64,000 nt of DNA. Origin: Hemileia vastatrix. Lineage: Eukaryota; Basidiomycota; Pucciniomycetes; Pucciniales; Zaghouaniaceae. The notes under the pieces are model-generated. The model was not told where the DNA came from and did not search any database. It worked only from the letters and a program-made list of their open reading frames with translations. Positions 35,436-46,155 of the stretch are shown piece by piece. Within the stretch, counting starts at the first letter, position 1. Every line of letters starts with the position of its first letter. The position numbers were made by a program, and so were the translations under genes. The stretch spans positions 7,633,501 through 7,697,500 of the forward strand of contig JASXTE010000011.1 in the NCBI GenBank assembly GCA_030280995.1, in the 5' to 3' direction.

Positions 35436-38400
35436 ATTATCACTCCATCATTGCGCTGAAAGTAGTTTTATATAGACAAATTGTCCCCTGGAAGTTTGTC
35501 CAAACCTAAGGTAGACAATTTTTTCCTTTGGTAAAAAGTAAATTTGATCCATGTTAATCTATGATGGTGCCCATTTTTTCTGAAGCCTCTACTGGCTCAT
35601 GATAGCAGAAATTATATTTAATATCTTTATTTCATGTTTGATCTTTTTAATTTTAATCTTACCCTTTTATTTATCCTTTAGCTTTTAAATATCAATTTTT
35701 TTTTGGTAAAACTGATAACTTTCACATTTTTTTACATTTATTATATTATATTATTAAAGTTGTAAAATCATCCAGTGTAAATTCATTACACATGTTTTTG
35801 CTATACTAAAAACATTAATAATATAATGGTGACTAAAAAATAATCAAATAATAAATATGGATGACAAAGAAAGATCAAATACCCATAGACATTTTTAAAA
35901 TGAATATAAGATTAACTGTAGAAGACTTGCACCCTAGCTGCTCTCCATCATAAAAGTGTCCAGCACAATTTCAGCTGAGCTTGTGCTGGACACTTTTGGT
36001 TGCATGCAGTCAGATGGGATAAATTTACTCAATGGAAGTTAAAATGAATTTTTGCTCAATCATTGCACAAGAAGTAGCTTTATATTGCTATACTATCCTC
36101 CTGATTTTTTGAAAAACCTCAGGTGGACACTTTTATTAATTTTAAATAAAAGAAAACATATTCCAAATCTAGAACTGGTGGTGCAAATTTGGTCTGAAAA
36201 CTCAAATTATCTTTGATGGCAGAAAGTTTATTTGAATGTTTAATTTCATATTTAATCACTTTTATTTTACTTTTTTATTCCTGTTTTTGCTTTCAAATAT
36301 CAATTTATTTATTGTAAAACTAATACTTTTCATATTTTTTTTACTTTTATTTAATAAGATTATGAAAGATGTAGCATCTCCCAGTATGCATTTGGCTTAC
36401 AAGTTTTTTCAATACTAATAACATTAATATTATAATGGTGAAAAACAATGAATCAAATGATAAATATGAATGACACAGAAAGATCATATACAAGTGGATT
36501 TGTTTATAAGGAATACCTGATGAACTGAAGAAGACCTGCACCCTAGATACTCACCATCATAAAAGTGTCCAGCATAAGTTCGGCTGAGCTTGTGCTGGAC
36601 ACTTTTGGTTGCATGCAGTCAGATGGGATAAATTTACTCTATGGAAATGAAAATGACATTTTGCTCAATCATTGCACAATAAGTAGTTTGATATTGCCAA
36701 AATTTCCTTCTGATGATTTTTCAAAACTCATCAGGACACTTTCTTTGGTTTAACAAAAAAGAAAATATAGTGCAAGTTTAGCCCTGGTGGTGCACATTTG
36801 ATCTAACACCTCTACTTGTTATTGATAGTGGGAATTTTCCTTAGATTTTTTTTTCTTATTTTATCCCTTTTATTTTACTTTTTTATTGCTCATATTGCTT
36901 TGGATATCAATTTTTAATTTTTAAAATAAATAATTTTCATACTCTTATACCTTTATTTAATAATATATGATTAAAGGTGGAACACCACCTGGTGTGCATT
37001 TTTCACGCAAGTTATTACTATAGTAATAACGTTAATAGTATAATGATGACAAAAAATTAATCAAATGGTAAATTTAAATGACACAGAAAGATCAAATTCC
37101 AGTGGAAATGTTTATAAGAAATCCCTTTTGAGTTTAAGAAGATTTGCTGTATGCCTACTCTCAATTATAAAAGTGTCCAGCACAAGTTTGGCCGAACTTG
37201 TGCTGGACACTTTTGGTTGCATGAAGTCATATGAGATAAACTCTCTCTATGGCAATAAAAATGATATTTCACTCAATTATTGAAGTAAAGAATGTTTAAT
37301 ATTGTAAAATTGTCCCCTGGAAGTCTGTCCAAACCTCAGGTCAAAATTTGTTAGCTATACATAAAAGTAAGTTTAGACCAAGTCTTGACCTAGGGGTCCC
37401 CAACTGTCCCAACACCACTTCTGGCTCTTGATAGTAAAAATTTTACTTGTATTTTTTATTTCGTATTTGATCCCATTTATTTTCATTTTACTTTTCTATT
37501 ACTCTTTTTTATTTTAAATATCAATATATTTTTTTAAAAACTAAACATATTCATATTTTTTTAACTTTATATAATAATATTATTAAAGTTGTAACATCAC
37601 CAATTTCGCATTTGGCATGCAGGTTTTTGCTATACTAGAAACATTAATAATATATATGGTGACAAAAAATTAATTATAAGATAAATATGAATGATAAAAA
37701 AAAGTTAAAAACCCAATAGAAATGTGAAAAACAAAAAACTGATGTACTGAGAAACACTTCCACCCTAGCTACTCTCCATCATAAAAGTGTCCAGCACAAG
37801 TTCGGCCGAACTTGTGCTGGACACTTTTGTTCAGGTGCAGTCAGATGGGGTCAATTCTCTCTGTGGAAATTAAATTAAAAAAAATGCTAAATAATTACAT
37901 TAGAAGTATTTTGGTATGGCTGAATTATCCACCTTGAGTTTTTCCAAACCTCAGGTGAGAAATTTTTTATCTTTAAAAAAATTAAATTTTATCAAATTTA
38001 GCCCTGATGGCACCCATTTGTTTCAACACCTCTACTGGCTCTTGAAGGCAGAAATTGTTCTTGAATTTTTCTTTTTCATATTTGATCTCTTTTACTTTAC
38101 TTTTTTATCACTCATGTTACATTTGGATATTAATTTATAATTTTGGAAAAGAAATCATTTTCATATTTTTTTAACATTTTTTAATAATATTATAAAAGGT
38201 GTAATATAACATGGCATGCATTTGGCGCACAAGTTTTTTCTATACTAATAAAATTAATAATATTCTAATGACAAAAAATTAATCAGATAATAAAATACAA
38301 ATAACACAGAAAGATCAAATACCATTTGACATGTTTTAAAAAAATAACAGTTGCACTGAAGAAGACCTGCACCCTAGCTACTCTCCATCATAAAAGTGTC

Positions 38401-41400
38401 CAGCACAAGTTCGGCGGAACTTGTGCTGGACACTTTTGGTCAGGTGCAGTCAGATGGAATCAATTCTCTCTAAGGCAATGAAAAAAATTATTTGATAAGA
38501 AACTTCACTAGATGTAGTTTGATATAGCTGAATTATCCACCTAGAGTTCATCCAAACCACAGGTACACAATTTTTTATCTTTAAAAAACAATCAATTTAG
38601 TACAATTTATCCCTGATGGCTCTCATTTGCTTCAACATCTCTACTGGCCTTTGATATTAGCAATAATACTTGGAGTTCGTTTTTCATATTTGATCCCTTT
38701 AACTTAATTTTTTATTCCTCATATTGCTTTTGGATATCAACTAATAATTTTTAAAATAAATTATTTTAATATTTTTATACATTTTTTTAATAATATTATA
38801 AAAGGTGTAACATCACTCAGTATGCATTTGGCACACAATTTTTTGCTATACTTATATAATTAATAATATAATTAAGACAAAAAATTAATCAAACAATATG
38901 TATGAGTGAGGCACAAAGATAAAATACAAGTAGACATGTTTGTAAGAAATTCCAGATGAACTGAAGAAAAATTCTACCCCAGCCGCTCTCCATCATAGAA
39001 GTGTCCAGCACAAGTTTGGCCAAACTTGTGCTGGACACTTTTGGTCATGTGCAGTCAGATGGGATCAATTCTCTGTATGGCAACAAAAAAATTTTTTTAT
39101 CAAATTTCACTAGAAGTAGTTTGGTTTAGCTGAATTCTGCCCAATACACTACGCAATATAGGGGGTGGACTTGCTAGCAAGTCCCCAACCTGAACTCAGA
39201 CTGAACTCAGATGGAACTCAGACTGAACTCATACTGAACTCATACTGAACTCTACTTGAAGACCCACAAAAACTGTTATGCTGAGTGGTGTTCATCCCTG
39301 ATTGTATGGTTCCTTTGTCAATAGCTCAATGTGTGTTCAATCTGTGGTGAATTTGAGTCCAAGGTTGCGGACTTGCTAACAAGTCCGCCCCCCGTATTGT
39401 GCGGTGATATCAGGTGTATAATTTTTTATCTTTAAAGAAAAGGTCACTTATTACAATTAAGCCCTGATGGCTCCCATTTGCTTTAACACCTCTACTGGCT
39501 CTTGATAGCAGGAATTTTACCAGTATTTTTTTCATATTTGAACTCTTTGACTTTTATTTTACTCTTTTATTCCTCTTTTTACTTTTGAATTTCTATTTAA
39601 TTTTTGTAAAACTAATCCTTTACATATTTATTTACGTCTATTTTAAAAAATTATTAAAGGTATAACTTCACATGGTATGCATTTGGCACACAAGTTTTTG
39701 CTATACTAATAACATTAATAATATAATGGTAATAAAATATTAATCGGATGATAAATATGAAAGATACAGACTGATCAAATACCAGTAGACATGTTTATGA
39801 GAAATACAAGATGAAGGAACTGAAGAAAATTTCCACCCAAGCTACTCTCCATCATAAAAGTGTCCAGCACAAGTTCGGCCGAACTTGTGCTGGACACTTT
39901 TAGTCACGTGCAGTCAGATGGGATCAATTCTCTATATGGCAACAAAAAAACATTTTTTTATTAAACTTCACTACAAGTAGTTTTGTTTAGCTGAATCATC
40001 CACATGTAGTTCTTCCCAACCTCAGGTGTATAATTTTTTATCTTTAAAAAAAAGGTCACTTATTACAATTTAGCCCTGATGGCTCCCATTTGTTTCAACA
40101 CTTCTACTGGCTCTTGAGAGCAAGAATTTTAGTAGTATTTTGTTTTTCATAATTGATCTCTTTGAGATTAATCTTACCTTTTTATCCCTCATATTGCTTT
40201 TGTATATCAATTTATTTTTTGTAAAACAAATCATTTTCATATTTTTTTACCTTTATTTAATAAAATTATAAAAGGTGTAACATCACCCGGTATGCGTTGG
40301 GCACAAGAGTTTTTGCTATACTTATAATATTAATAATATAATGGTGACAATAAATTAATCAAATGATATATATGAAAGAGGCACAAAGATCAAGTTCCAA
40401 TGGACATGTTTATAAGAAATACCAGATTAACTGAAGAAAAATTCTACCCTAGCTACTCTCCGTCATAAATGTGTCCAGCACAAGTTTGGCCGAACTTGTG
40501 CTGGACACTTTTTGTCACATGCAGTCTGGTGTGATTAATTCTCTCTCAATCATTGAACTAGAAGTTGTTTGATATGGCTAAATGGTTCTGCTGAAGTTTT
40601 TTTAAACCTCAGATTGGCACTTTTTTGTTTTTCAAAAAAGCAATTATAGTCCAAGTTTAGCCTCACTGGTGGACATTTGCCCCAACATGTCTACTTGCTC
40701 TTGATGGCAGTAATTTTATTTTAATTTTTTATTTCATATTTGATTCCTTTAATTTTACCTTTTTATCCCTCATATTGCTTTTGTATATCAATTTATTTTT
40801 TGTAAAACAAATCATTTTCATATTTTTTTACTTTTATTTAATAATATTATAAAAGGTGTAACATCACCCGGTATGCGTTGGGCACACGAGTTTTTGCTAT
40901 ACTTATAATATTAAAACATAATGGTGACAAAAAATCAATCAAATGATAAATATGAGTGAGGCACAAAGATCAAATACCAGTGGACATGTTTATAAGAAAT
41001 ACCAGATGAACTGAAGAAAAATTCCACCCTAGCTAAACTCCATCATAAAAGTGTCCAGCACAAGTTCAGCTGAACTTGTGCTGGACACTTTTGGTCACAT
41101 GCAATCTGATGTGATCTATTCTCTCTATTGCTATGAAAATGAATTTTTCTTCCATAATTGCACTAGAAGTTGTTTGATATGGCAAAATTGTCATCCTGAA
41201 GTTTTGGTAAAGCTCCAGTGGATTTTTTTTTTTTTTTACAAAAAAGAAATTATAGTCCAAGTTTAATGCCACTGGTGGGCGTTCACCCCATCAAGTCTAC
41301 TTGCTCTTGATGGGAGGAATTTCAATTTAATTTTTTATTTCATATTTGATCCCTTTAATTTTACCTTTTTATCCCTCATATTGCTTTTGGATATCAATTT

Positions 41401-41585
41401 ATTTTTTGTAAAACAAATCATTTTCATATTCTTTTACCTTTATTTAATAATATTATAAAAGGTGTAACATCACCCGGTATGCGTTGGGCACACGAGTTTT
41501 TGCTATACTTATAATATTAATAACATAATGGTGACAAAAATCAATCAAATGATAAATATGAGTGAGGCACAAAGGTCAAATACCA
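35436..41585. repeat. Satellite array, nine ~0.6-kb units each with a 46-bp palindrome
   Basis: Palindromes sit at 35952, 36561, 37169, 37783, 38392, 38997, 39856, 40467 and 41047 (each 46 bp), giving spacings of 580-614 bp, except 859 bp where a MITE has inserted. Each arm reads AAAAGTGTCCAGCACAAG and then a variable core. Units at 37783, 39856 and 41047 are perfect palindromes. Around them, unit sequence is AT-rich and shared: ACTGAAGAA before ACCCTAGCTACTCTCC, then GCAGTCAGATG after, and repeated TCTACTGGCTCTTGA. The array begins inside E4 gag and ends near 41585. No coding potential: short frames across the palindromes are artefacts of the symmetry. Confidence 0.93.
39147..39406. mobile_element. 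CACTA-type MITE inside a satellite unit
   Basis: The 260-bp insertion starts CACTACGCAATATAGGGGG and ends in the inverted counterpart CCCCCCGTATTGTGCGGTG, flanked by ATA on both sides (39144-39146, 39407-39409), the 3-bp duplication typical of CACTA/EnSpm. Just inside each end is a palindrome, GGACTTGCTAGCAAGTCC (39167-39184) and GGACTTGCTAACAAGTCC (39369-39386). The middle has about six degenerate repeats of CTGAACTCAGA. It encodes nothing and must depend on a transposase elsewhere. Confidence 0.85.
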
Positions 41586-41670
41586 ATTAATCAATAGTTC
41601 TTTTTAATATTATAAATTTTTTGATTAAATAAAATGGTAATAATGAATTATATTTTTCATCCACAATTCC

Positions 41671-43171
41671 TGTCAGCCTGTATATCTCCAGGACTGAGTA
41701 AAAAGTGCTTATAAGTTATGTTAAACACATGAACTATACATGGGAACAATAAATAAGAGTACACAAATAGTATACATAAGTAAAATTATGATAATACACA
41801 AAAAATGCCATTATAACACCTTATATACACGCATATATCCACCTTTTATAGGTCTTATGTACTTAATATTAAGTTGGAATATGTTAGGGTAATCTTAAGA
41901 ACCTTAAGTATAAGGCTACATAATTTTTAAGTACACTTAAAGCTGTTATATTCATTGTTTTATGCAAAAAACAAGAAATGCGCTTTATTTCACTTAAAAG
42001 TTGACTATATGCGCTATAAAATTGAGAATATCAAAATTGCGCTTTGACAGATCAATTGGGCTCATTTAGAACTATTGATTTGGCTATTTAAATGCATAAA
42101 AATAACACTTTTCAAATTTGGTGTTTTTTATGCCAGAAATGGCTTCTGTGTACTGGCCACATACTGCCTGCTTTTTTCCCGTGTGAATAGCTTCATTTTT
42201 AGCAAAGTTAGCTTTTTCACACTATAATTACCCCACATTCTACGCCCACTGTGGGGAAACACACTAAAATAGGCGACAGGCGCTTATTTAGTGTCCTAGC
42301 TTAATTAATAATGCATTGACCTTGTTTATATGCACTAATTTCATTAATAACCTCACTCTTGGCACTTTATTTCATCACCACGCTTAAATTCGCCTAATTT
42401 TAGTCAAGGATTTACCCGTGCAAGCGCCTGCCAAGAACTGCATGTAGTTACCCCACATCTCATGCTCTTTTTTAAGTTTTTGGGTGGTTTCTCAGTCAAT
42501 TTTGGTTATTTTTGAATGGGAATTTCACGTAGTATAATGTCAGGATTAGCCCCATTATTTCTACAGTAAATCCCCCTTATTATTAAGCTATTATTAACCT
42601 TAAAAAGTCTCCTTTAGTCTTTAATATTATTGTTTAATACGCATATATTCTCTTTTTGTCTTTTTCTTTAATTTTGATGGATTTCCCTTATTATTACAGG
42701 ATTTTGGCGGTTGTTACTCTTCTAATTATGTCATGGGTTACTGGGAATGTTGATGGGCATGTCTATTAGTTTTTTAGAGGCGTCATTAACTTTGTATTGG
42801 GTGGCACATCAAGGGAATCATTGGGGAACTCAGTGTGTATAAAAGGAGGAGGTTTTTGGGTTGTGTTTCTACATTAATTATCATTACAATTTAACCAATA
42901 TAACCAAATCAATTACAATACATATCAATTAGTACTTTTATAAGACTTTTGAATAGTATCTGAATTTATATAATCTATTTTTCTACCAACTATAAAGATT
43001 GTAAGCCATATATAAGAATAGTGAGAATTATATTACTGAGACCTTTATATTTGATTATATTTTACAACTTAGTGGATTAAAACTACAGTATTCATATAGG
43101 ACCATTAAAATCTTCTAGACAACTGACTATTCAAGATAGTTCACGTCCTTGTACTTGACCTTAGCCTGACA
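41671..43171 (+). repeat. 5' LTR of the gag-only element
   Basis: Begins TGTCAGCCTG and ends CCTGACA. The promoter is probably at TATAAAAGGAGG (42838-42849), about 330 bp before the LTR end. The LTR matches 47245-48745 almost base for base and the solo LTR at 49636. Confidence 0.95.
42838..42845 (+). promoter_or_regulatory. TATA box in the LTR
   Basis: TATAAAAG lies in the 3' third of the LTR, in a locally less AT-rich block, and is conserved in the other LTR copies (48412, 50804 and, inverted, near 20552). It is the likely core promoter, with the transcription start some 25-40 bp further on. Confidence 0.65.
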
Positions 43172-43839
43172 ATTGGGGACCTTTCCTCAAGAATTCTGTT
43201 ATAATCCTGTAAGTGAAATTTTCAAAAGAAGGTGCACGTAAATAATATCCCTATAGAAATATTTGGATAATTACAACAGGTTGGGGTCACTTATATAGTG
43301 ATTTCAGAAAAAGAAGCCCTGTTATATAATAAAATTGTGATATTGAATCAACAATTTTACCACTAATTTAACATATAATTGTTATTAGTGGGTCTGTCAA
43401 TAGACCAATTAAATTTGTGATCTTTGCAGATAAAATTTTTACCACTAATTTAACATAAAATTGTTCTTAGTGGGAGTCTGTCAATAGACCAATTAAATTT
43501 GTGATCTTTGCAGATGATATCCAATTAAACTGATTAATTGTTTTCTTTTTACAGGACTCTTAATCCCTTTTTATTGGTTTGTAAAATTCATTTAATATTT
43601 GGAAAGAATCTTACTAACAAATTTTCTTTTTTAAATATAAATACACGGCTACATATTGTAGACCAGTTAAATCAAGTGACCACATAAAAGCATATTTGAC
43701 TTTTGGCACTTAAGGATTCACTTCATACCAATAAGTAAGCAATAAAATTGTCTTCAGTGGTATTAATAAATACTGATTAAACTCCTTTTTGAAGTTTTTC
43801 ATATCTAAACTTTCAATTCTCTAAAAATTCCACGTAAAA
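43172..43839 (+). other. Leader with primer site and duplicated hairpin
   Basis: The putative tRNA primer site is TGGGGACCTTTCC (43174-43186). A segment of about 82 bp is duplicated in tandem (about 43350-43520). Each copy holds a hairpin with arms CCACTAAT and ATTAGTGG (43360-43391; second copy 43442-43473 with one change), followed by GTCTGTCAATAGACC, itself able to form a small stem. Such paired hairpins before gag are the usual place for an RNA packaging or dimerisation signal; this role is inferred. Confidence 0.6.
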
Positions 43840-44097
43840 ATGTGTGACAACAATGACATTGTAAGTAATAAGGCAAAACCTTATAACTTAAGAACTAGAG
43901 CTGAAAGACCTGTTACAGGACATCCAAATGGAGGGTCAAGAATCACCAGTAACAATAAACAACACCCCACCAATGTCCATGGAGGAAAAGGAAAAGCTCT
44001 TAAAACAAATGTCAATAAAGAAGTCCAAAAATACCTTACAAGAGCAAATTCACTCCCTCTCAACCCTACTGAATACACTAACAATAAGAGTAAATAA
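43840..44097 (+). CDS. ORF-A, gag-frame leader peptide
   Basis: The first ATG after the leader opens an 85-codon frame (MCDNNDIVSNKAKPYNLRTR). Its first 40 or so residues align with the N-terminus of the E3 frame at 14216 (VSxKxxYNxRxxA, then GHxxGGS), so this is the true 5' coding start of the family. It stops at 44095-44097, whereas in E3 the same frame stays open into gag. The remainder beyond GGS overlaps ORF-B in another frame and seems less conserved. The role is unknown. Confidence 0.55.
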   Translation: MCDNNDIVSNKAKPYNLRTRAERPVTGHPNGGSRITSNNKQHPTNVHGGKGKALKTNVNKEVQKYLTRANSLPLNPTEYTNNKSK

Positions 44098-44377
44098 TAT
44101 GTTAGACCAGATCAACAATCTGGAGAAAAGGGCGGCACAGGGCTTTATAGAAGTCAACCAGGCTCTAGTGGATATAAGGTCTCATCAACAACCAGTGGCA
44201 CCAAATACCACAGCAACACCTCCAGTCCCAGAAGAGGACCAAAAGATAACTGTAAGCAAATGGAAGTGGGATTGGTATGCCCAAAACTACAACAGTCCTC
44301 CTCAACAGGGATCCAGCAGTCACCCTTACAGGGGAAAGCCAAGGAGAGGCAGGGGAAATAGAATAAGACCATGGTAA
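43928..44377 (+). CDS. ORF-B, overlapping +1-frame protein before gag
   Basis: A 149-codon frame starts MEGQESPV, continues with a helical charged segment (SMEEKEKLLKQMSIKK, LQEQIHSLSTLLNTL, LDQINNLEKRAAQGF), then a proline-rich linker and a conserved KWKWDWYAQ and SSHPYRGKPRRGRG before RPW-stop. The counterpart in E3 (14131-13670, minus) keeps the same blocks in the same order. The stop overlaps the gag start: ATGGTAA at 44371-44377 gives ATG for gag and TAA for ORF-B. It could be a Gag N-terminal domain reached by frameshifting or reinitiation. Basic RGKPRRGRG suggests nucleic-acid binding. Confidence 0.65.
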   Translation: MEGQESPVTINNTPPMSMEEKEKLLKQMSIKKSKNTLQEQIHSLSTLLNTLTIRVNNMLDQINNLEKRAAQGFIEVNQALVDIRSHQQPVAPNTTATPPVPEEDQKITVSKWKWDWYAQNYNSPPQQGSSSHPYRGKPRRGRGNRIRPW

Positions 44378-46155
44378 GTCATCCATCTTCTCAAGATCAA
44401 TTATATAATCCTAACAATGAATTACTTATAGGTAATGAAATTGATAGAGAGTTATTGGATATAATTGATAAGGATTTAAAAAATTATTCATTTGAAAATA
44501 ACATGTTAGACTTGTCATTAAATGAGGACAATGTACATAGTTTTATTGATCACCAGGAAAATACTATTAATATAAAAATGGAATCAAATGAATTAAAAAT
44601 TGACCCTGATGATAAATCTTCTGAATTGGAAACAGACAAAATTGAATATTTTCTAAAAGAAAATCCAATGGAATCAAAAATAATTAGTAAACTATTATTA
44701 AGAATTGAAAAATTGGAAGAATTCTCTAGAGAGTCCAACAATAATACGGAAAGTGTATTATTAAACATTACACAATCATTGAGTACAACAGCCAATAAGT
44801 TAAAAGTTATTGAGAATTCAAATAATGAATTGATCAATGAAAACAAAAGATTAAATTCTGAGATTAAAAATTTAGAAATTAAATTAGAACATTCTCAGAA
44901 TATTATGGCCACCATAGAGGGACGTGTAAAATTGTCATTTTCAAATGTAAATGATACCTTAACTCATGTACCTGTGATAAAAGATAGGTTACAAAGAGTA
45001 GAAATTGAGGTAGCTAACATTTTGAAAAATACTGAAACAATAAAAGATAATACCTCTTATGTAGGAAGAGTACCAGTTTTTCTGCAACACTCTGATGATA
45101 AACCAATGATGGAACATGAACATAGTATCATGGGCTCTGAGAATATAAAATCAGTAAAAGATGAAATAAATGATCATCTTTCTAAAGTGAGTGAATTACT
45201 CAATATTCCTCAGGTTAGGGAAGCAAAAACTAGCCAAAAGAACTGGCCTAAGTTAGATCAGTACCCTTCTTTTGACGGGGATTCAAAATCTGATTGGCAA
45301 CATTTCATACAAAGAATTGATAACTTAAAATTTTCATATAAATTACCTGATGAAGAAATTACTTCAAAGTTAATATCTTTATTTACAGATGTGGCCTTAT
45401 TATGGTTTGAATCTGTATTGAGTGAGGGAATTAATTACTCCTGGAATGAATGGAAGGCACTAATTGAAAGGCAATTTGGTGGCCCAAAATTTAGAATCAC
45501 TCAACAAAGACTGTATGAAAGGGCCAGATATAATCCAAATGCTGGAGATAAACCCATGGTCTTCTTAATGAATTTAATAAAAATCATGAAAGCTATGGAT
45601 CCAAAAATGGATTATGAAGAGTGGAAAGAAAAAATAATATACAAGTTGCCTATATCAGTTAGAGACATTATTGTAGCTAGAACTGAAACTATCAGAGACA
45701 CCTCTGGATTTATTAATATATGCAATGAGATATTATTAAACCACAAGTATGAAACCAAGTATAGTAATTACAGACAAAGTGTTGACATGGTAAAACCTAC
45801 TACAAGTAAGTTACCAGTGGAGAAGAAAAAACCTTCAGCTCCCCTTGTCCCTAAGAGACAAGAAAATAACACTTGTTACAAATGTAATGAACCTTGGGTT
45901 AAGGGTCACACGTGTAAGAAGGGAATAAATGTTATTGAAACCTCACAGAATTCTGAACCTAGTAATCATGAAGATGAGAATGTGGAATCTAGTGAGGATT
46001 GCAAAAGTAACATATCTTACAGTGATGATGAAAATGGGATATTTGTATTAGAACAGGATGTAATGTTCCTGAATGATGCTATACCTCATACAGACACATC
46101 TTTAACTTCCATAGAGGAAGCTGAAATAATTAAAGATGTATCTCATGATACTTAA
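44371..46155 (+). CDS. gag: Gag polyprotein, open, 594 codons
   Basis: Gag would assemble virus-like particles and package RNA. The first 100 residues are acidic. Residues 90-230 are rich in heptads (SKLLLRIEKLEEFSRES, LINENKRLNSEIKNLEIKLE). The capsid follows from about 280 (SQKNWPKLDQYPSFDGDSK, SDWQHFIQRIDNLKFSYKLP, FGGPKFR, NAGDKPMVFLMNL, PISVRDIIVAR). A zinc knuckle, CYKCNEPWVKGHTC, is at about residue 503-516, and an acidic tail closes it. There is no internal lesion. It ends at TAA 46153-46155, in frame with the following protease; E1 has TTA at this place, so the stop is one base change away from an open frame. Confidence 0.92.
   Translation: MVSHPSSQDQLYNPNNELLIGNEIDRELLDIIDKDLKNYSFENNMLDLSLNEDNVHSFIDHQENTINIKMESNELKIDPDDKSSELETDKIEYFLKENPMESKIISKLLLRIEKLEEFSRESNNNTESVLLNITQSLSTTANKLKVIENSNNELINENKRLNSEIKNLEIKLEHSQNIMATIEGRVKLSFSNVNDTLTHVPVIKDRLQRVEIEVANILKNTETIKDNTSYVGRVPVFLQHSDDKPMMEHEHSIMGSENIKSVKDEINDHLSKVSELLNIPQVREAKTSQKNWPKLDQYPSFDGDSKSDWQHFIQRIDNLKFSYKLPDEEITSKLISLFTDVALLWFESVLSEGINYSWNEWKALIERQFGGPKFRITQQRLYERARYNPNAGDKPMVFLMNLIKIMKAMDPKMDYEEWKEKIIYKLPISVRDIIVARTETIRDTSGFINICNEILLNHKYETKYSNYRQSVDMVKPTTSKLPVEKKKPSAPLVPKRQENNTCYKCNEPWVKGHTCKKGINVIETSQNSEPSNHEDENVESSEDCKSNISYSDDENGIFVLEQDVMFLNDAIPHTDTSLTSIEEAEIIKDVSHDT

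Noticed and set aside
41051..41266. Similar short frames (SSAELVLDTFG) in several satellite units as a conserved peptide
   Set aside because: The shared residues are the translation of the palindrome itself and occur on both strands; the frames diverge immediately outside it.
35436..41585. Tandem Helitron copies, because of a hairpin in every unit
   Set aside because: There is no consistent TC start or CTRR end at unit junctions, the hairpin is much longer than a Helitron one, and no Rep/helicase is near. Left open but not supported.
35436..41585. CRISPR-like array
   Set aside because: Units are 0.6 kb and homologous over their whole length, there are no unique spacers, and the genome is eukaryotic.
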